64,000 bases of DNA, taken from positions 1-64,000 of the forward strand of contig CAVWPR010000007.1 in the NCBI GenBank assembly GCA_963756815.1, given 5' to 3'. The notes below the pieces were generated by a model. The model did no database searches. It was not told the DNA's origin and was given only the letters and a program-made list of their open reading frames with translations. Source of the DNA: JAENVU01 sp963756815 (GTDB lineage Bacteria > Actinomycetota > Acidimicrobiia > IMCC26256 > JAENVU01). Position 1 is the stretch's first letter. Every line of letters begins with the position of its first letter. Position numbers and translations under genes: made by a program. Below are positions 55,936 to 64,000 of the stretch, piece by piece.

Positions 55936-57219
55936 TCATGAACGGAGGTAACCGTGCTCGTGGGCGTCCCGCTCGAGCTCCTCGCGGAACTTCGGGTGCG
56001 CAATGCCGATGAGCGCGCCTGCGCGTTCGGCGATCGACCGCCCCCGAAGTTCAGCGACGCCATGTTCGGTGACGACGTGGTCGACGGTGTTCTTCATCGT
56101 GGTGACAGGTGCGCCGGGACAGAGACGGGACACGATCCGCGAGAACGATTCGTCACTCGTGGTGGAGTGAAGGACAACGAAGCCGAGACCGTGCTCGCTG
56201 TACATCGCTCCCCGCGCGAAGTCGGCCTGTCCGCCGCTCCCCGAGTAGTAGCGACCGGCAATCATTTCGGAATTGCATTGGCCGAGCAGGTCGACTTCGA
56301 CGGTGGCATTGACCGATACGAAGCACCGTTCGCGCCCGATCACCCGCGGGTCGTTCACCCAGTCGACGGGCAGGAGCTCCACGGCGCTGTTGTCATGGAG
56401 GAAGTCGTAGAGGCGACGAGTACCGAGCGCAAAGGTCGCCACGAGCTTTCCGGGACGGGTGACCTTCTGCGTCCCGGTCAGCGCGCCCGATTCGAACAGC
56501 TCCATCACGCTGTCAGAGATCAGCTCCGTGTGCAGGCCCAGATTCCGATGGCCTTTCAACAACTTGAGAATCGCGTTGGGAATCGCGCCGATCCCGGCCT
56601 GGATCGTCGCTCCCTCCGGCACGCGGTCGGCCACGAGCGCCGCGATGCGGTGATCTTTGGGCGACATCGGCGGTGCCGGCACCTCGACGAGCGGATAGTC
56701 GGCCTCGGTCCAACCCACGACCTGGCTCAGGTGCAGCGAGTTCTCCCCGAAGGTGCGCGGCATCTGCCGATTGACTTCGATGAAGAAGGGAAGCTGCCCG
56801 ATGAAGCGCGCGGCGTAGTCGGCGTTGGTGCCGAGCGACACGTAGCCGTGCGGATCCGGAGGTGATGCGGCGGCGAGCACGATCGGGTGCTTCGCTTCTC
56901 GGCGCAACAGCAACGGCATCTCGCTGAAATTGGCAGGGACCAGATCGCAGCCACCCTCCGCGAACGCCGATCGCGTCACCGACGACAAGAAGTACGAGAC
57001 GTGACGGAGGTGATCCCCGTAAGCGCCGTGCAGGTACGGGTGGTCGTGAAGTGCGTGCATCTGATGCACCCGGACGTGCGTCAGTTCCCCTGCGTGCCCA
57101 TCGAGCACGTCGATCAGGGTTCGCGGCTCCCCGTTCGCGAGCGGCACGATGACGTCTGCTCCCGGCGCGATGTGGGAGAGCACGGCCTCGGGAGGTGAGG
57201 CGTTGGGAGTCGTGACCAT
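55936..57219 (-). CDS. acetyl-CoA hydrolase/CoA-transferase family protein
   Basis: 427 residues; both domains of the 4-hydroxybutyrate/butyrate CoA-transferase family are present. Key blocks: GYVSLGTNADYAARFIGQ, QAGIGAIPNAIL, GLHTELISDSVMEL and SGSGGQADFARGAMYSE. Moves CoA between acyl groups or hydrolyses acetyl-CoA. Divergent from the acyl-CoA synthetase gene, which together could activate and exchange short- or medium-chain acids. Start ATG 57219 with a GCGGGG stretch. Confidence 0.9.
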   Translation of the reverse strand: MVTTPNASPPEAVLSHIAPGADVIVPLANGEPRTLIDVLDGHAGELTHVRVHQMHALHDHPYLHGAYGDHLRHVSYFLSSVTRSAFAEGGCDLVPANFSEMPLLLRREAKHPIVLAAASPPDPHGYVSLGTNADYAARFIGQLPFFIEVNRQMPRTFGENSLHLSQVVGWTEADYPLVEVPAPPMSPKDHRIAALVADRVPEGATIQAGIGAIPNAILKLLKGHRNLGLHTELISDSVMELFESGALTGTQKVTRPGKLVATFALGTRRLYDFLHDNSAVELLPVDWVNDPRVIGRERCFVSVNATVEVDLLGQCNSEMIAGRYYSGSGGQADFARGAMYSEHGLGFVVLHSTTSDESFSRIVSRLCPGAPVTTMKNTVDHVVTEHGVAELRGRSIAERAGALIGIAHPKFREELERDAHEHGYLRS

Positions 57220-57308
57220 CGCCCCGCATCCTGCCAGCCGTGACGGTTGCGGGTCCCGATCAGCACTTCCGGGCGCGCGGACCGTCCGAGTGTGCCTACG
57301 GTGCAGGC

Positions 57309-58862
57309 GTGAAGGAACTCGTCTACGGACGGCTGCTGCTCTCCACCGCGAACCGCTCTGCAGACCGGGTCGGCTTCCACGATGGTGCCTACCACGGAAC
57401 TTTCGGCGTGCATCTCGACCGGACACTGCGCCTGGCATCCGCGATGCGGACCGAGCTCGGGGTGGGACGAGGCGACCGGTACGCGATCGTTGCCGGAAAC
57501 GGGCACGAGTACCTCGAGCTGTACCACGCGGGATTCCTCGGCGCCGGAATCGTCAATCCGTTGAACCTACGGCTGAGTCCGGCCGAGCTGACGTTCATCC
57601 TGCGCGACTCGGGCACCAACACCGTCTTCGTCGACGCGCTGTTCGCCGACGTCGTCGATTCGGTGCGACACGACGCCGACATCGAGCGCGTGGTGCTCAT
57701 CGGCGGAGGGGACGCGCCGCATGATGTCCGTTACGAGGAGTTGCTCGAGACGGGCGACCCGGTCGTGCCGCCGGAGCCCGACGAGACCGATCCGGTGATC
57801 CTCATGTACACGGGCGGAACCACCGGACGGCCAAAGGGTGTGCTGCTGGAACAACGCGCCGAGATGCTCAACCTGTATCACGCGGCCATCGCCGTCGGTC
57901 TCGACGAGGACCGCGTCTACCTCCACCAGACGCCGATGTTCCACGCCGCGTCGATGACCGGCGTGCTCGGCATCCCCGCGAGCAGCGGCGTCTCCGTGTT
58001 CGTGCCCTACTTCCAACCGGCTGCCGTGCTGGACGCGATCGAGCGGTACCGCGTCAACATCACCCTGATGGTGCCGATCATGGTGGGAATGCTGCTCGGT
58101 GCGCCCGAGTTCGAACCCGGGCGCCTCGCGACGCTCGAGTCACTGGTGTACGGCGCTGCGCCCATGCCGACGGACCTGCTCGAGCATCTGCTTTCGACGT
58201 TTCCCCGGCTCGACCTGTACCAGGGCTACGGCATGACGGAGGCGTCCGCCGTCCTCAGCCTGCTCACCGCCAAGGATCACCGACGCGGCGGAGACGTCCT
58301 GCGATCGGCCGGCCGGCCGGTCTACGGCGTGGAGATCACGATTCGCGACGAAGACGGCCGTGAGCTCCCGGTTGGCCAGACCGGTGAGGTGTGCGCCCGG
58401 TCCGGCAACTTCATGCGCGAGTACTGGAACCGCCCGGAGGAGACGGCCGCCGCGTTCCAGGATGGTTGGTACCACTCCGGCGACACCGGCTACGTGGACG
58501 AGCAGGGTTTCCTCTTCATCGTCGATCGGCTCAAGGACATGATCGTGACGGGCGGAGAGAACGTCTACTCGATCGAGGTCGAGAACGCGATCTCGACCCA
58601 CCCCGCGGTCGCACAGGTCGCGGTGATCGGCATCCCCGACGACGTGTGGGGTGAAGCGGTGCACGCCGTCGTGGTGTTGGAGCCGGGGGAACACGCGACG
58701 GCCGAGGAGCTCACCGAGCACGCGCGCCAGACGGTCGCCGGATACAAGCTCCCCAAGAGCATCGAGTTCCGCACTGATCCGCTCCCGCTCTCGGGCGCGC
58801 TGAAGCCGTTGAAGCGAGAGTTGCGCAAGCCCTACTGGGAAGGCCGCGAGCGCGCAGTGTGA
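57309..58862 (+). CDS. AMP-dependent acyl-CoA synthetase
   Basis: 517 residues, ANL superfamily. ATP-binding P-loop YTGGTTGRPKGV, A5 motif YQGYGMTEAS, A7 YHSGDTGYVDEQGF and A8 DRLKDMIVTGGENVYSIEVE, and a PLPLSGALKPLKRELR tail with the catalytic Lys. Converts a carboxylic acid to its acyl-CoA; the chain length is not evident. GTG at 57309 is the best start. Divergent promoter region of 89 bases with the CoA-transferase. Confidence 0.93.
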   Translation: MKELVYGRLLLSTANRSADRVGFHDGAYHGTFGVHLDRTLRLASAMRTELGVGRGDRYAIVAGNGHEYLELYHAGFLGAGIVNPLNLRLSPAELTFILRDSGTNTVFVDALFADVVDSVRHDADIERVVLIGGGDAPHDVRYEELLETGDPVVPPEPDETDPVILMYTGGTTGRPKGVLLEQRAEMLNLYHAAIAVGLDEDRVYLHQTPMFHAASMTGVLGIPASSGVSVFVPYFQPAAVLDAIERYRVNITLMVPIMVGMLLGAPEFEPGRLATLESLVYGAAPMPTDLLEHLLSTFPRLDLYQGYGMTEASAVLSLLTAKDHRRGGDVLRSAGRPVYGVEITIRDEDGRELPVGQTGEVCARSGNFMREYWNRPEETAAAFQDGWYHSGDTGYVDEQGFLFIVDRLKDMIVTGGENVYSIEVENAISTHPAVAQVAVIGIPDDVWGEAVHAVVVLEPGEHATAEELTEHARQTVAGYKLPKSIEFRTDPLPLSGALKPLKRELRKPYWEGRERAV

Positions 58863-59436
58863 TCGGTGGAGCACTCCGCGGCGCGGCCCTGATGCTTGGC
58901 CTCAATGAAATCGGACGGACACGGCGGCCACACCGCGTTCGCTGCGCTCAGACTTGCCCGCAGCCGATCCGTCGGAGCCGCCACGAACGAGTGACGCTGA
59001 CGCCGTGAGCCGGCCCAGCGCGCCCTTGCTCGACGCGCTTTGGTTGGCGACTGCTACCGCTCAGACGCTCGGGACGGTCCCAAGTGGTCAGGTGCCGCGC
59101 GTCGCGTTGCACCGCCGACGAGCTCGCGGCGTCGAGCGGATACGTCTGTGACTCGGTGACCACCCGGTGTACCGACAGCCGATCCCCAAGGTTGGGGAAA
59201 TCGTTCCCGAACGCCGGATTTGATGCCGTTGCGCACGATGTTCGCGCCGGTTCCGTGGTGTACTCCTCGAGCGGTGCCGCTGGGAGGCCGGCCCGCACCA
59301 CTGACCGCAGAGACAGGTCACACCTCGGGGAGGCATTGATCCGCAGGCGACCACTGGTCGCATGAGCCTGCGGGGAGCCAGTGCGAAACCGGCCCTATTT
59401 CGATGGGGCCGTTCTCTCTTTCGCACCGAAGGTGTC
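58863..59436. other. 574-base region without a supported gene
   Basis: Short frames on both strands have no recognisable domains or ribosome sites. A GGGAA-ATCG-TTCCC near-palindrome lies around 59194-59207. Promoters for the metalloprotease-like lipoprotein probably lie at its right end. Confidence 0.4.
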
Positions 59437-60074
59437 ATGCGCAAACGCATCCTCGTCCTCCTCCTCGCCATTGCCGTCCTCGCCGGCTGCGGCATCGTGG
59501 CGGCTCCCACCGATTCCGTCGCACGCGTCGCCCGACGTCGGATCGATTCCCTCGCCCGCGGACGGGCCCGGGCCGAACATCCGGCCGTCCCGACCACGAC
59601 CACGACGACCACCGCTCCTGCACCCGCGCCCGAGGTGCCACCGCCGCCGACAGGCGCGACGGGGAACGCCGAGCTCGACCAGCTCCTCCCGAACCTGCCT
59701 CGGTGCTGTTCGAAGCCGGTGCCCACGTCCACTTCGGATACAACCCCGTCGACTGTTGCCACGCCGGGGGATACAACCCCGAACCCAACGACGTCTGGGT
59801 CAGTGAACGCGCATCGGCCAGCACCGATCGCCTCACCTACGTCACCGTGCACGAGTTGGCGCACAGCGTGCACCTGCGCACCCCCCGCGCGGCCGCCCTC
59901 ACGGCCGCAGTCGCCGGCGCGCCCGTCGTGCGCGCCGGTCCGTGGGACGACTCGGAGAAGGTCGCCGACTGCGTCGCGTGGGTGCTCTACCCCCGAGAGA
60001 CCGCGGCGAGCGGGTTCACTTACTGGGAGTGTCCCGAGCCGTGGCGCGGTCAGACGCGGACCGCGCTCGGCTGA
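59437..60074 (+). CDS. HExxH metallopeptidase-like lipoprotein (frameshifted)
   Basis: About 212 codons. Signal peptide and lipobox VLAGC, a Thr/Pro-rich linker, then in the next frame a domain with zinc motif VHELAHSVH and a further DDSEKVADCVAW that could supply the third ligand, plus Cys pairs suggesting disulfides. The frames join at about 59690-59700. Probably a small secreted zinc protease or a related hydrolase of no named family; the HExxH and export signals are firm, the protease role is inferred. Confidence 0.65.
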
Positions 60075-60190
60075 GCGCGGCGCTCCGGGCGGCGAGGACC
60101 GCGGTCTGCCGCAGCTCGTCGCGAAAGGCCCGCTTGGCGGCGCTGCCCCGACCGTAGGGATCGATGCCGGCGCGCACACCCTGGAGCGAC

Positions 60191-60357
60191 CGGCAGTCCG
60201 CTGGTGTTTGCGATATGGGCTGTCGTGTCGCGACGTCGAAGAATTCCTTGGTGAGCGTGGGGTCGAGGTCGACCACGTCACCATCTATCGCTGGGTGCAG
60301 CACTTCACGCCATTGGTCGAGGCTCCGCTCGCGGACACGCCACCGCAGGCGCCGTGA
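60191..60357 (+). mobile_element. IS6-family transposase fragment
   Basis: VRWCLRYGLSCRDVEEFLGE then RGVEVDHVTIYRWVQHFTPL is the N-terminal HTH of an IS6/IS26-type transposase. The DDE core and inverted ends are missing; reading ends at 60357. It borders directly on the interrupted membrane-protein gene at about 60345. Confidence 0.6.
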
Positions 60358-60523
60358 CCGTCGCGATGTGGTCGCCGACGAAGTGCCGGAGATCCGTGCG
60401 CTCCAGCACGGCTTCGGTGACGCGTCGGGTACGCGCGGTGTCCAGGATGGTGCGCGAGGTCCACCACGAGGCGAACGCAAGCGCCGCGCACAGCATGCCG
60501 AAGTGAATGCACAGCTTGCTCAC
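60345..60523 (-). pseudogene. N-terminal fragment of a membrane protein truncated by the IS6 remnant
   Basis: Starting at 60523 the minus strand reads a membrane span (LCAALAFASWWTS) and then RTILDTARTRRVTEAVLERT and DLRHFVGDHIATVTAPAVA, a coherent start of an actinobacterial membrane protein. It runs straight into the transposase fragment, so the remainder was probably lost on insertion. 60358-60755 otherwise hold nothing convincing. Confidence 0.5.
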
Positions 60524-60755
60524 CGAACCGCGTCACCGCCAGTACGCGTGATGACGGGCGCGCAAAGGGCACGGGCCCCGAGGGCACGAACGGGCACGCC
60601 ATGCACCGAACGCGTTCGAGTCAGCGCCGAACTCTTCGTGTCGCGTTGGGAGCGCGACGAGGCCGAGTCGTTCTATGCGTGCAGCTCAGTGCAGGACGCT
60701 TGCATCGCGACGCATCGTTGCGCATCGCGAGCGCTCTCCCCGGCGGGTCCGGGCC

Positions 60756-62024
60756 TTAGAGCCCCCAGGCACGGAGGTGTCCGTCGTTGGTGAGCACGTA
60801 GAAGCGGCCGTCCTTGACCAGGACTTGCTGGCTCGAGCCCAGGATCGGCCCGTTGAGGGTGATCGACTTCTTCGGGCTGCAGTTCTCGACGAGGGTGCAA
60901 TCGGTGCGGGCCACGCGCAGTGCTCCATTCACCATCACGTAGGCCAGACCGTTGGCCAGAGTGGGGGCGGTCGCTATCTGGTCGACAAAGCTGTTGACGT
61001 AGCTGTACGAGCAGGTGGTCGCCCCACATCCGGCCAGGTCGTACCCGTAGACGATGCCGGTGGTGTTGCCGACGAAGACCCGCCCCGAGGCCACCGAGGC
61101 CGAGGCCGAGGCGGGGACGTTGCCGGCATTGCCCGTCCACAGCACCGCGCCGGTGGGCCCAATCGCGTAGAGCTTCCGGTCGCTCGACGTGGTGTACACG
61201 GTGGTCCCCACCAGGACCGGCCGGGTCGCATCCGGCACGGCCGTCACGGCTGCGGTGCTCTCGTTGCACACCGTTGCGACCGGGCACGGGGACGTCCACT
61301 GGTAGACCGAAGAGCCCACGGCGACGGCCACTTGGTTGCCGATCACGGCGGGCTTCTGCACCGCTCCCACCGCGTTGCGGATGATCCGTCGACCGTTGCC
61401 CGGGGTGTCGATCGTGATCGTGCGACCGGCGCCGTAGTCGGCGTGGTCGATGACCTCGCCCGTGACCACCAGCCCGGTGGTGACGTACCCGATCGGCGCG
61501 GCGGGCCGGAACGTGTTCTCGCTCGCCGTCTGCGCGCCAGTCGCGTTGGCCAGCTTCACGATGGAACCACCGAAGTAGTCCGGCACTGCGCCCTGGACCT
61601 TGGAGTCCACCGACACGTCGACCGTGGTGAGGTCGCCGTAGACGGAGATGATGTGTGGCGCACTGATCTCGGGGTGCGGGTCGGGGATCGTCGTGTGCCA
61701 AGCCACGGTGCCGTCGGGCTTCACGGCGACGACCTCGTCATCGGTGGTCACGATGATGTTCCCGTCCGACGAGAAGACTGGATCGCCCAGGTTCGTCACG
61801 GTGCCGTAGCCGGTGAGGTCCGTGTCGAACTTGGCCACGACCCCGCCCACGTTCGCAGCGCTGAGGGTGGCCTCGGCCGGGTTGCTCGACGTGTTGGCGT
61901 TGTCGAAGCCGCTCTGGCCCACCGGCGTCTGGCACGCGGCCAACATGACGGTCACCACCAGGGCCACCGGCGCCGCGACGCCCAAACGCAAGCGCCTCGC
62001 CCGCAACCCGCTTCTGTGCCTCAT
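60756..62024 (-). CDS. PQQ-type beta-propeller lipoprotein
   Basis: 422 residues from the ATG at 62024, with GGGGAGA 6 bases upstream. Lipobox MLAAC near residue 27, then repeated PQQ/WD-like strands (SDGNIIVTTDDEVVAVKPDGTVAWHTTIP, split over strands; DRKLYAIGPTGAVLWTGNAG; YGYDLAGC). Forms an extracytoplasmic beta propeller, perhaps a scaffold like BamB or a sensor; no PQQ ligands are evident. Several Cys pairs suggest disulfides. Confidence 0.85.
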   Translation of the reverse strand: MRHRSGLRARRLRLGVAAPVALVVTVMLAACQTPVGQSGFDNANTSSNPAEATLSAANVGGVVAKFDTDLTGYGTVTNLGDPVFSSDGNIIVTTDDEVVAVKPDGTVAWHTTIPDPHPEISAPHIISVYGDLTTVDVSVDSKVQGAVPDYFGGSIVKLANATGAQTASENTFRPAAPIGYVTTGLVVTGEVIDHADYGAGRTITIDTPGNGRRIIRNAVGAVQKPAVIGNQVAVAVGSSVYQWTSPCPVATVCNESTAAVTAVPDATRPVLVGTTVYTTSSDRKLYAIGPTGAVLWTGNAGNVPASASASVASGRVFVGNTTGIVYGYDLAGCGATTCSYSYVNSFVDQIATAPTLANGLAYVMVNGALRVARTDCTLVENCSPKKSITLNGPILGSSQQVLVKDGRFYVLTNDGHLRAWGL

Positions 62025-62231
62025 CACGTTCTCCCCGTCGATCGCTGCACGCAGGCGGTACGCCTCGGACTGAGTGTGCGAGAAGCGGCGCGTCACTGGC
62101 GCGTCACCCTTTGGTGAAGGTCAGTGCGCCGGCCGCAGAGCCACCGCGGCGAGCTGCATCCGAGCCTCTGAGCCCAAGGGCACGAGCGGGCACGACCGTC
62201 GTTCGAAGAGCCGCGCGCCCCGGCTCCGGCG

Positions 62232-63560
62232 TCAGGCGAACGACCGGGGGATCAGCCCGTTGTTTCGCGCGTCGCACTCGAGGCCCTCACGGAAATCCGG
62301 GTGGGCGATCGAGATCATCGCCTTCGCGCGTTCCGGAACCGACTTCCCCTTGAGGTTGACGATGCCGTACTCCGTCACCGCGAACATCATGTCGCTGCGC
62401 GGTGCCGTGACGACATTGCCCGGCGTCAGATCCAGCACCACGCGACTCCTCCGCACACCGGCGCGTTCGTACGTCGACGACATGCAGATGAACGACTTCC
62501 CGCCGTTCGACGCGTACCCCGCGCGGATGAACTGGAGCTGACCGCCCGTTCCGCTGATGTGGCGGTGCCCGCTCGACTCGCTCGACGCCTGACCCTGGAG
62601 ATCCATCTGCGTCGTGTTGTTGATCGTCACCAGCCGGTCGTTCCGCATGATCAGGTGCGGGAGGTTGGTCATCTCGACCGGCTGGCACGAGAAGTCGGGA
62701 TTGTCGTGCACGGTGTCGTAGAGCGTCTGCGAACCGAACCCGAAGCTGCACACGACCTTGCCCGGCTGCACGTTCTTCATCGATCCATCGACGACGCCCG
62801 CCCGGTACAGGTCGATGATCCCGTCCGTCAGCATCTCGGTGTGGACGCCGAGGTTGCGCACGCCGGACTCCTCGAGAAGTGAGCACACAGCGTCGGGCAT
62901 CGCGCCGATGCCGATCTGGAGACACGCGCCGTCGTCGATCTCCGCAGCGATCAATCGAGCGACGGCGCGATCCGTGTCGGTGGCCGCAACGCGCGGCAAC
63001 TGCGGCAGCGGATCGTCGCCGCCCTCGACGACGTAGTCGACCTGGCTCTCGTGCAGACCGTTCTCGATGCCGTGGACATGGGGAACCGCAGGGTCGGTCT
63101 CGACCACGACGATCTTGGCGCGCGACGCGACCGCGCCGTGCCACAGATTCGCCGCCCCGAAGTTGAAGAATCCGTTGCTGTCGGCCGGACGGGTCCGTAC
63201 CACCATGATCTCGGGCGGGTCGATGAAGCGGCGGTAGTAGTCGGGGATCTCGCCGAGGTTGCACGGGATGTAGTTCTGCCGGCCGGCGTCGCATTCGTGC
63301 CGGTCGTAGCCGCTGAGGTGCCAGTTGAAGAAGTGGAAGTGCTCGCGCTCCGGGTCCGCGGCGAGCACCGCCCGGGGCCGCACGCTGAGACAACCCCGGA
63401 TCTTGACGTCGTGCAGCTCGCCGACCCGCTCGGCCAAGGCCGTGTCGAACGCGTCGGGACCGCCCAGCACTGCGCCGTAGTCGAGCCAGTCGCCCGAGCG
63501 CACGAGGGCCGCCGCACCCTCGGCGCTGATCCGCTGCGCTGCCTTCGTCGTCGTCGCCAT
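62232..63560 (-). CDS. acetyl-CoA hydrolase/butyrate:acetate CoA-transferase family protein
   Basis: 442 residues. Second member of the family in this window and clearly diverged from the one at 55.9-57.2 kb. QIGIGAMPDAVCSLLEESG, GVHTEMLTDGI, SGTGGQLQFIRAGY and FVTEYGIVNLKGKSVPERAK match both domains; the ISGTGG motif precedes the catalytic region. GGAGG lies 8 bases before the ATG. Short- or medium-chain acid activation by CoA exchange. Confidence 0.9.
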   Translation of the reverse strand: MATTTKAAQRISAEGAAALVRSGDWLDYGAVLGGPDAFDTALAERVGELHDVKIRGCLSVRPRAVLAADPEREHFHFFNWHLSGYDRHECDAGRQNYIPCNLGEIPDYYRRFIDPPEIMVVRTRPADSNGFFNFGAANLWHGAVASRAKIVVVETDPAVPHVHGIENGLHESQVDYVVEGGDDPLPQLPRVAATDTDRAVARLIAAEIDDGACLQIGIGAMPDAVCSLLEESGVRNLGVHTEMLTDGIIDLYRAGVVDGSMKNVQPGKVVCSFGFGSQTLYDTVHDNPDFSCQPVEMTNLPHLIMRNDRLVTINNTTQMDLQGQASSESSGHRHISGTGGQLQFIRAGYASNGGKSFICMSSTYERAGVRRSRVVLDLTPGNVVTAPRSDMMFAVTEYGIVNLKGKSVPERAKAMISIAHPDFREGLECDARNNGLIPRSFA

Positions 63561-63673
63561 GCGGTCGCCTCCCCGGCGCGAGGACGCTTCCGCCCTCGTT
63601 CGGTGGGCCGGACCGATTGCCGACCCGCCGGACCACCGTGGGCGACTCGGCGCGTCAGCGGCGCGTCACCCGC

Positions 63674-64000
63674 TCAGCAACGAGCGACCCGTGCCCGTAT
63701 CACGGCGGCGCGACGGGCCCAGGAGGCGAATCCGTACTGACCGCAGAGCGCCTCGGCCTCGGTGAGGCGCCGCTCTGCGTCGGCATCGAGCCCACCCGTC
63801 GCCCGCACGCGGTTTTCGGCCACGGCGACGAGGGTCGAGGCCCGGTGGTACTCCCACCCGAATGACTCGGCGGTCGTAAGCGCGTCGAGCAGGCGCGTTT
63901 CGGCCTCGTCGTACCGCCCGAGCAGCGTCAGCAGCTTCCCGGCGTACGCGGCGACGGGTCCCTGACTGGTGACACCGTTGCACGACACCTCGTCGGCGAA
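63674..64000 (-). CDS. C-terminal part of a TPR-type protein, cut by window edge
   Basis: About 108 residues of helical repeats (GKLLTLLGRYDEAETRLLDAL, DAERRLTEAEALCGQYGF), ending at the TGA at 63674. The pattern fits the tail of an adenylate-cyclase- or LuxR-associated TPR regulator, but the rest lies outside the window, so the function is open. Confidence 0.6.
   Translation of the reverse strand, partial: FADEVSCNGVTSQGPVAAYAGKLLTLLGRYDEAETRLLDALTTAESFGWEYHRASTLVAVAENRVRATGGLDADAERRLTEAEALCGQYGFASWARRAAVIRARVARC

Noticed and set aside
58948..59301. 117-residue minus-strand protein
   Set aside because: No ribosome site, no recognisable domain and low-complexity composition; not supported.
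60016..60190. Minus-strand tail reading YGRGSAAKRAFRDELRQTAV
   Set aside because: It looks somewhat protein-like, but there is no start or partner and it overlaps the metallopeptidase-like lipoprotein's end; too little to call a gene.
1..64000. tRNA, rRNA, CRISPR arrays, riboswitches
   Set aside because: No convincing cloverleaf, rRNA segment, spaced direct repeats or known aptamer cores were seen by eye; a covariance-model search would settle it.

Overview
The window is a very GC-rich stretch of an actinobacterial chromosome. The pointers are a deazaflavin (F420)-type nitroreductase, an LLM-class F420-type oxidoreductase, DUF6325/SHOCT small-protein genes, many TetR regulators, a GH15 trehalase/glucoamylase-like enzyme, and frequent GTG starts with GTGA/ATGA stop-start overlaps. 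The mix looks most like Acidimicrobiia or a related environmental lineage, but that is inference. I saw no rRNA, tRNA, CRISPR array, prophage or replication origin. The only mobile-element trace is a short IS6-type transposase fragment.

Layout. 1-2.6 kb: leftward TetR - class A beta-lactamase - FAD aromatic monooxygenase operon, a possible antibiotic-inactivation cassette. 2.8-6.2 kb: a CAP-domain/esterase lipoprotein, an exported polyhistidine protein and an O-antigen-ligase-like membrane protein. 6.2-9.6 kb: TauD/TfdA dioxygenase plus D-aminoacylase-type amidohydrolase, divergent from a TetR with two 18-bp palindromic operators between them. 9.7-13.5 kb: LuxR/LAL regulator and secreted hydrolase. 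13.6-21.9 kb: a catabolic-looking block (SDRs, LLM oxidoreductase, carotenoid oxygenase, aldo/keto reductase, VOC protein, FAD disulfide oxidoreductase, truncated redoxin). 21.9-28.5 kb: GH15 enzyme, double NTF2-like protein, a 20-residue leader peptide coupled to a MOSC/ferredoxin-reductase fusion, amidohydrolase and cupin. 28.6-35 kb: rhodanese, arylsulfatase and an envelope/stress set (SHOCT, DUF6325, two small proteins, LURP-one, CLC channel). 35-41.8 kb: MalT-like regulator, a membrane-anchored YceI-cytochrome c-copper monooxygenase fusion, deazaflavin nitroreductase and an esterase lipoprotein. 42-50.8 kb: membrane protein, acyl-CoA dehydrogenase remnant with PPOX protein, pentapeptide lipoprotein, TetR-ABC exporter operon, duplicated CHRD-like lipoprotein, SpoIIE phosphatase. 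50.9-64 kb: decayed gene pieces, a large BTAD/AAA regulator, acyl-CoA metabolism genes (hydratase, CoA-transferases, acyl-CoA synthetase), a metalloprotease-like lipoprotein, the IS6 fragment, a beta-propeller lipoprotein and a truncated TPR protein at the edge.

A recurring oddity is that about eleven otherwise intact genes are split by single-base frameshifts, with conserved motifs continuing in the next frame. This fits uncorrected sequencing indels better than mass pseudogenisation. A few genes carry real-looking large deletions (redoxin, acyl-CoA dehydrogenase, RsbW-like kinase). Frameshifted genes are annotated here as single spans.
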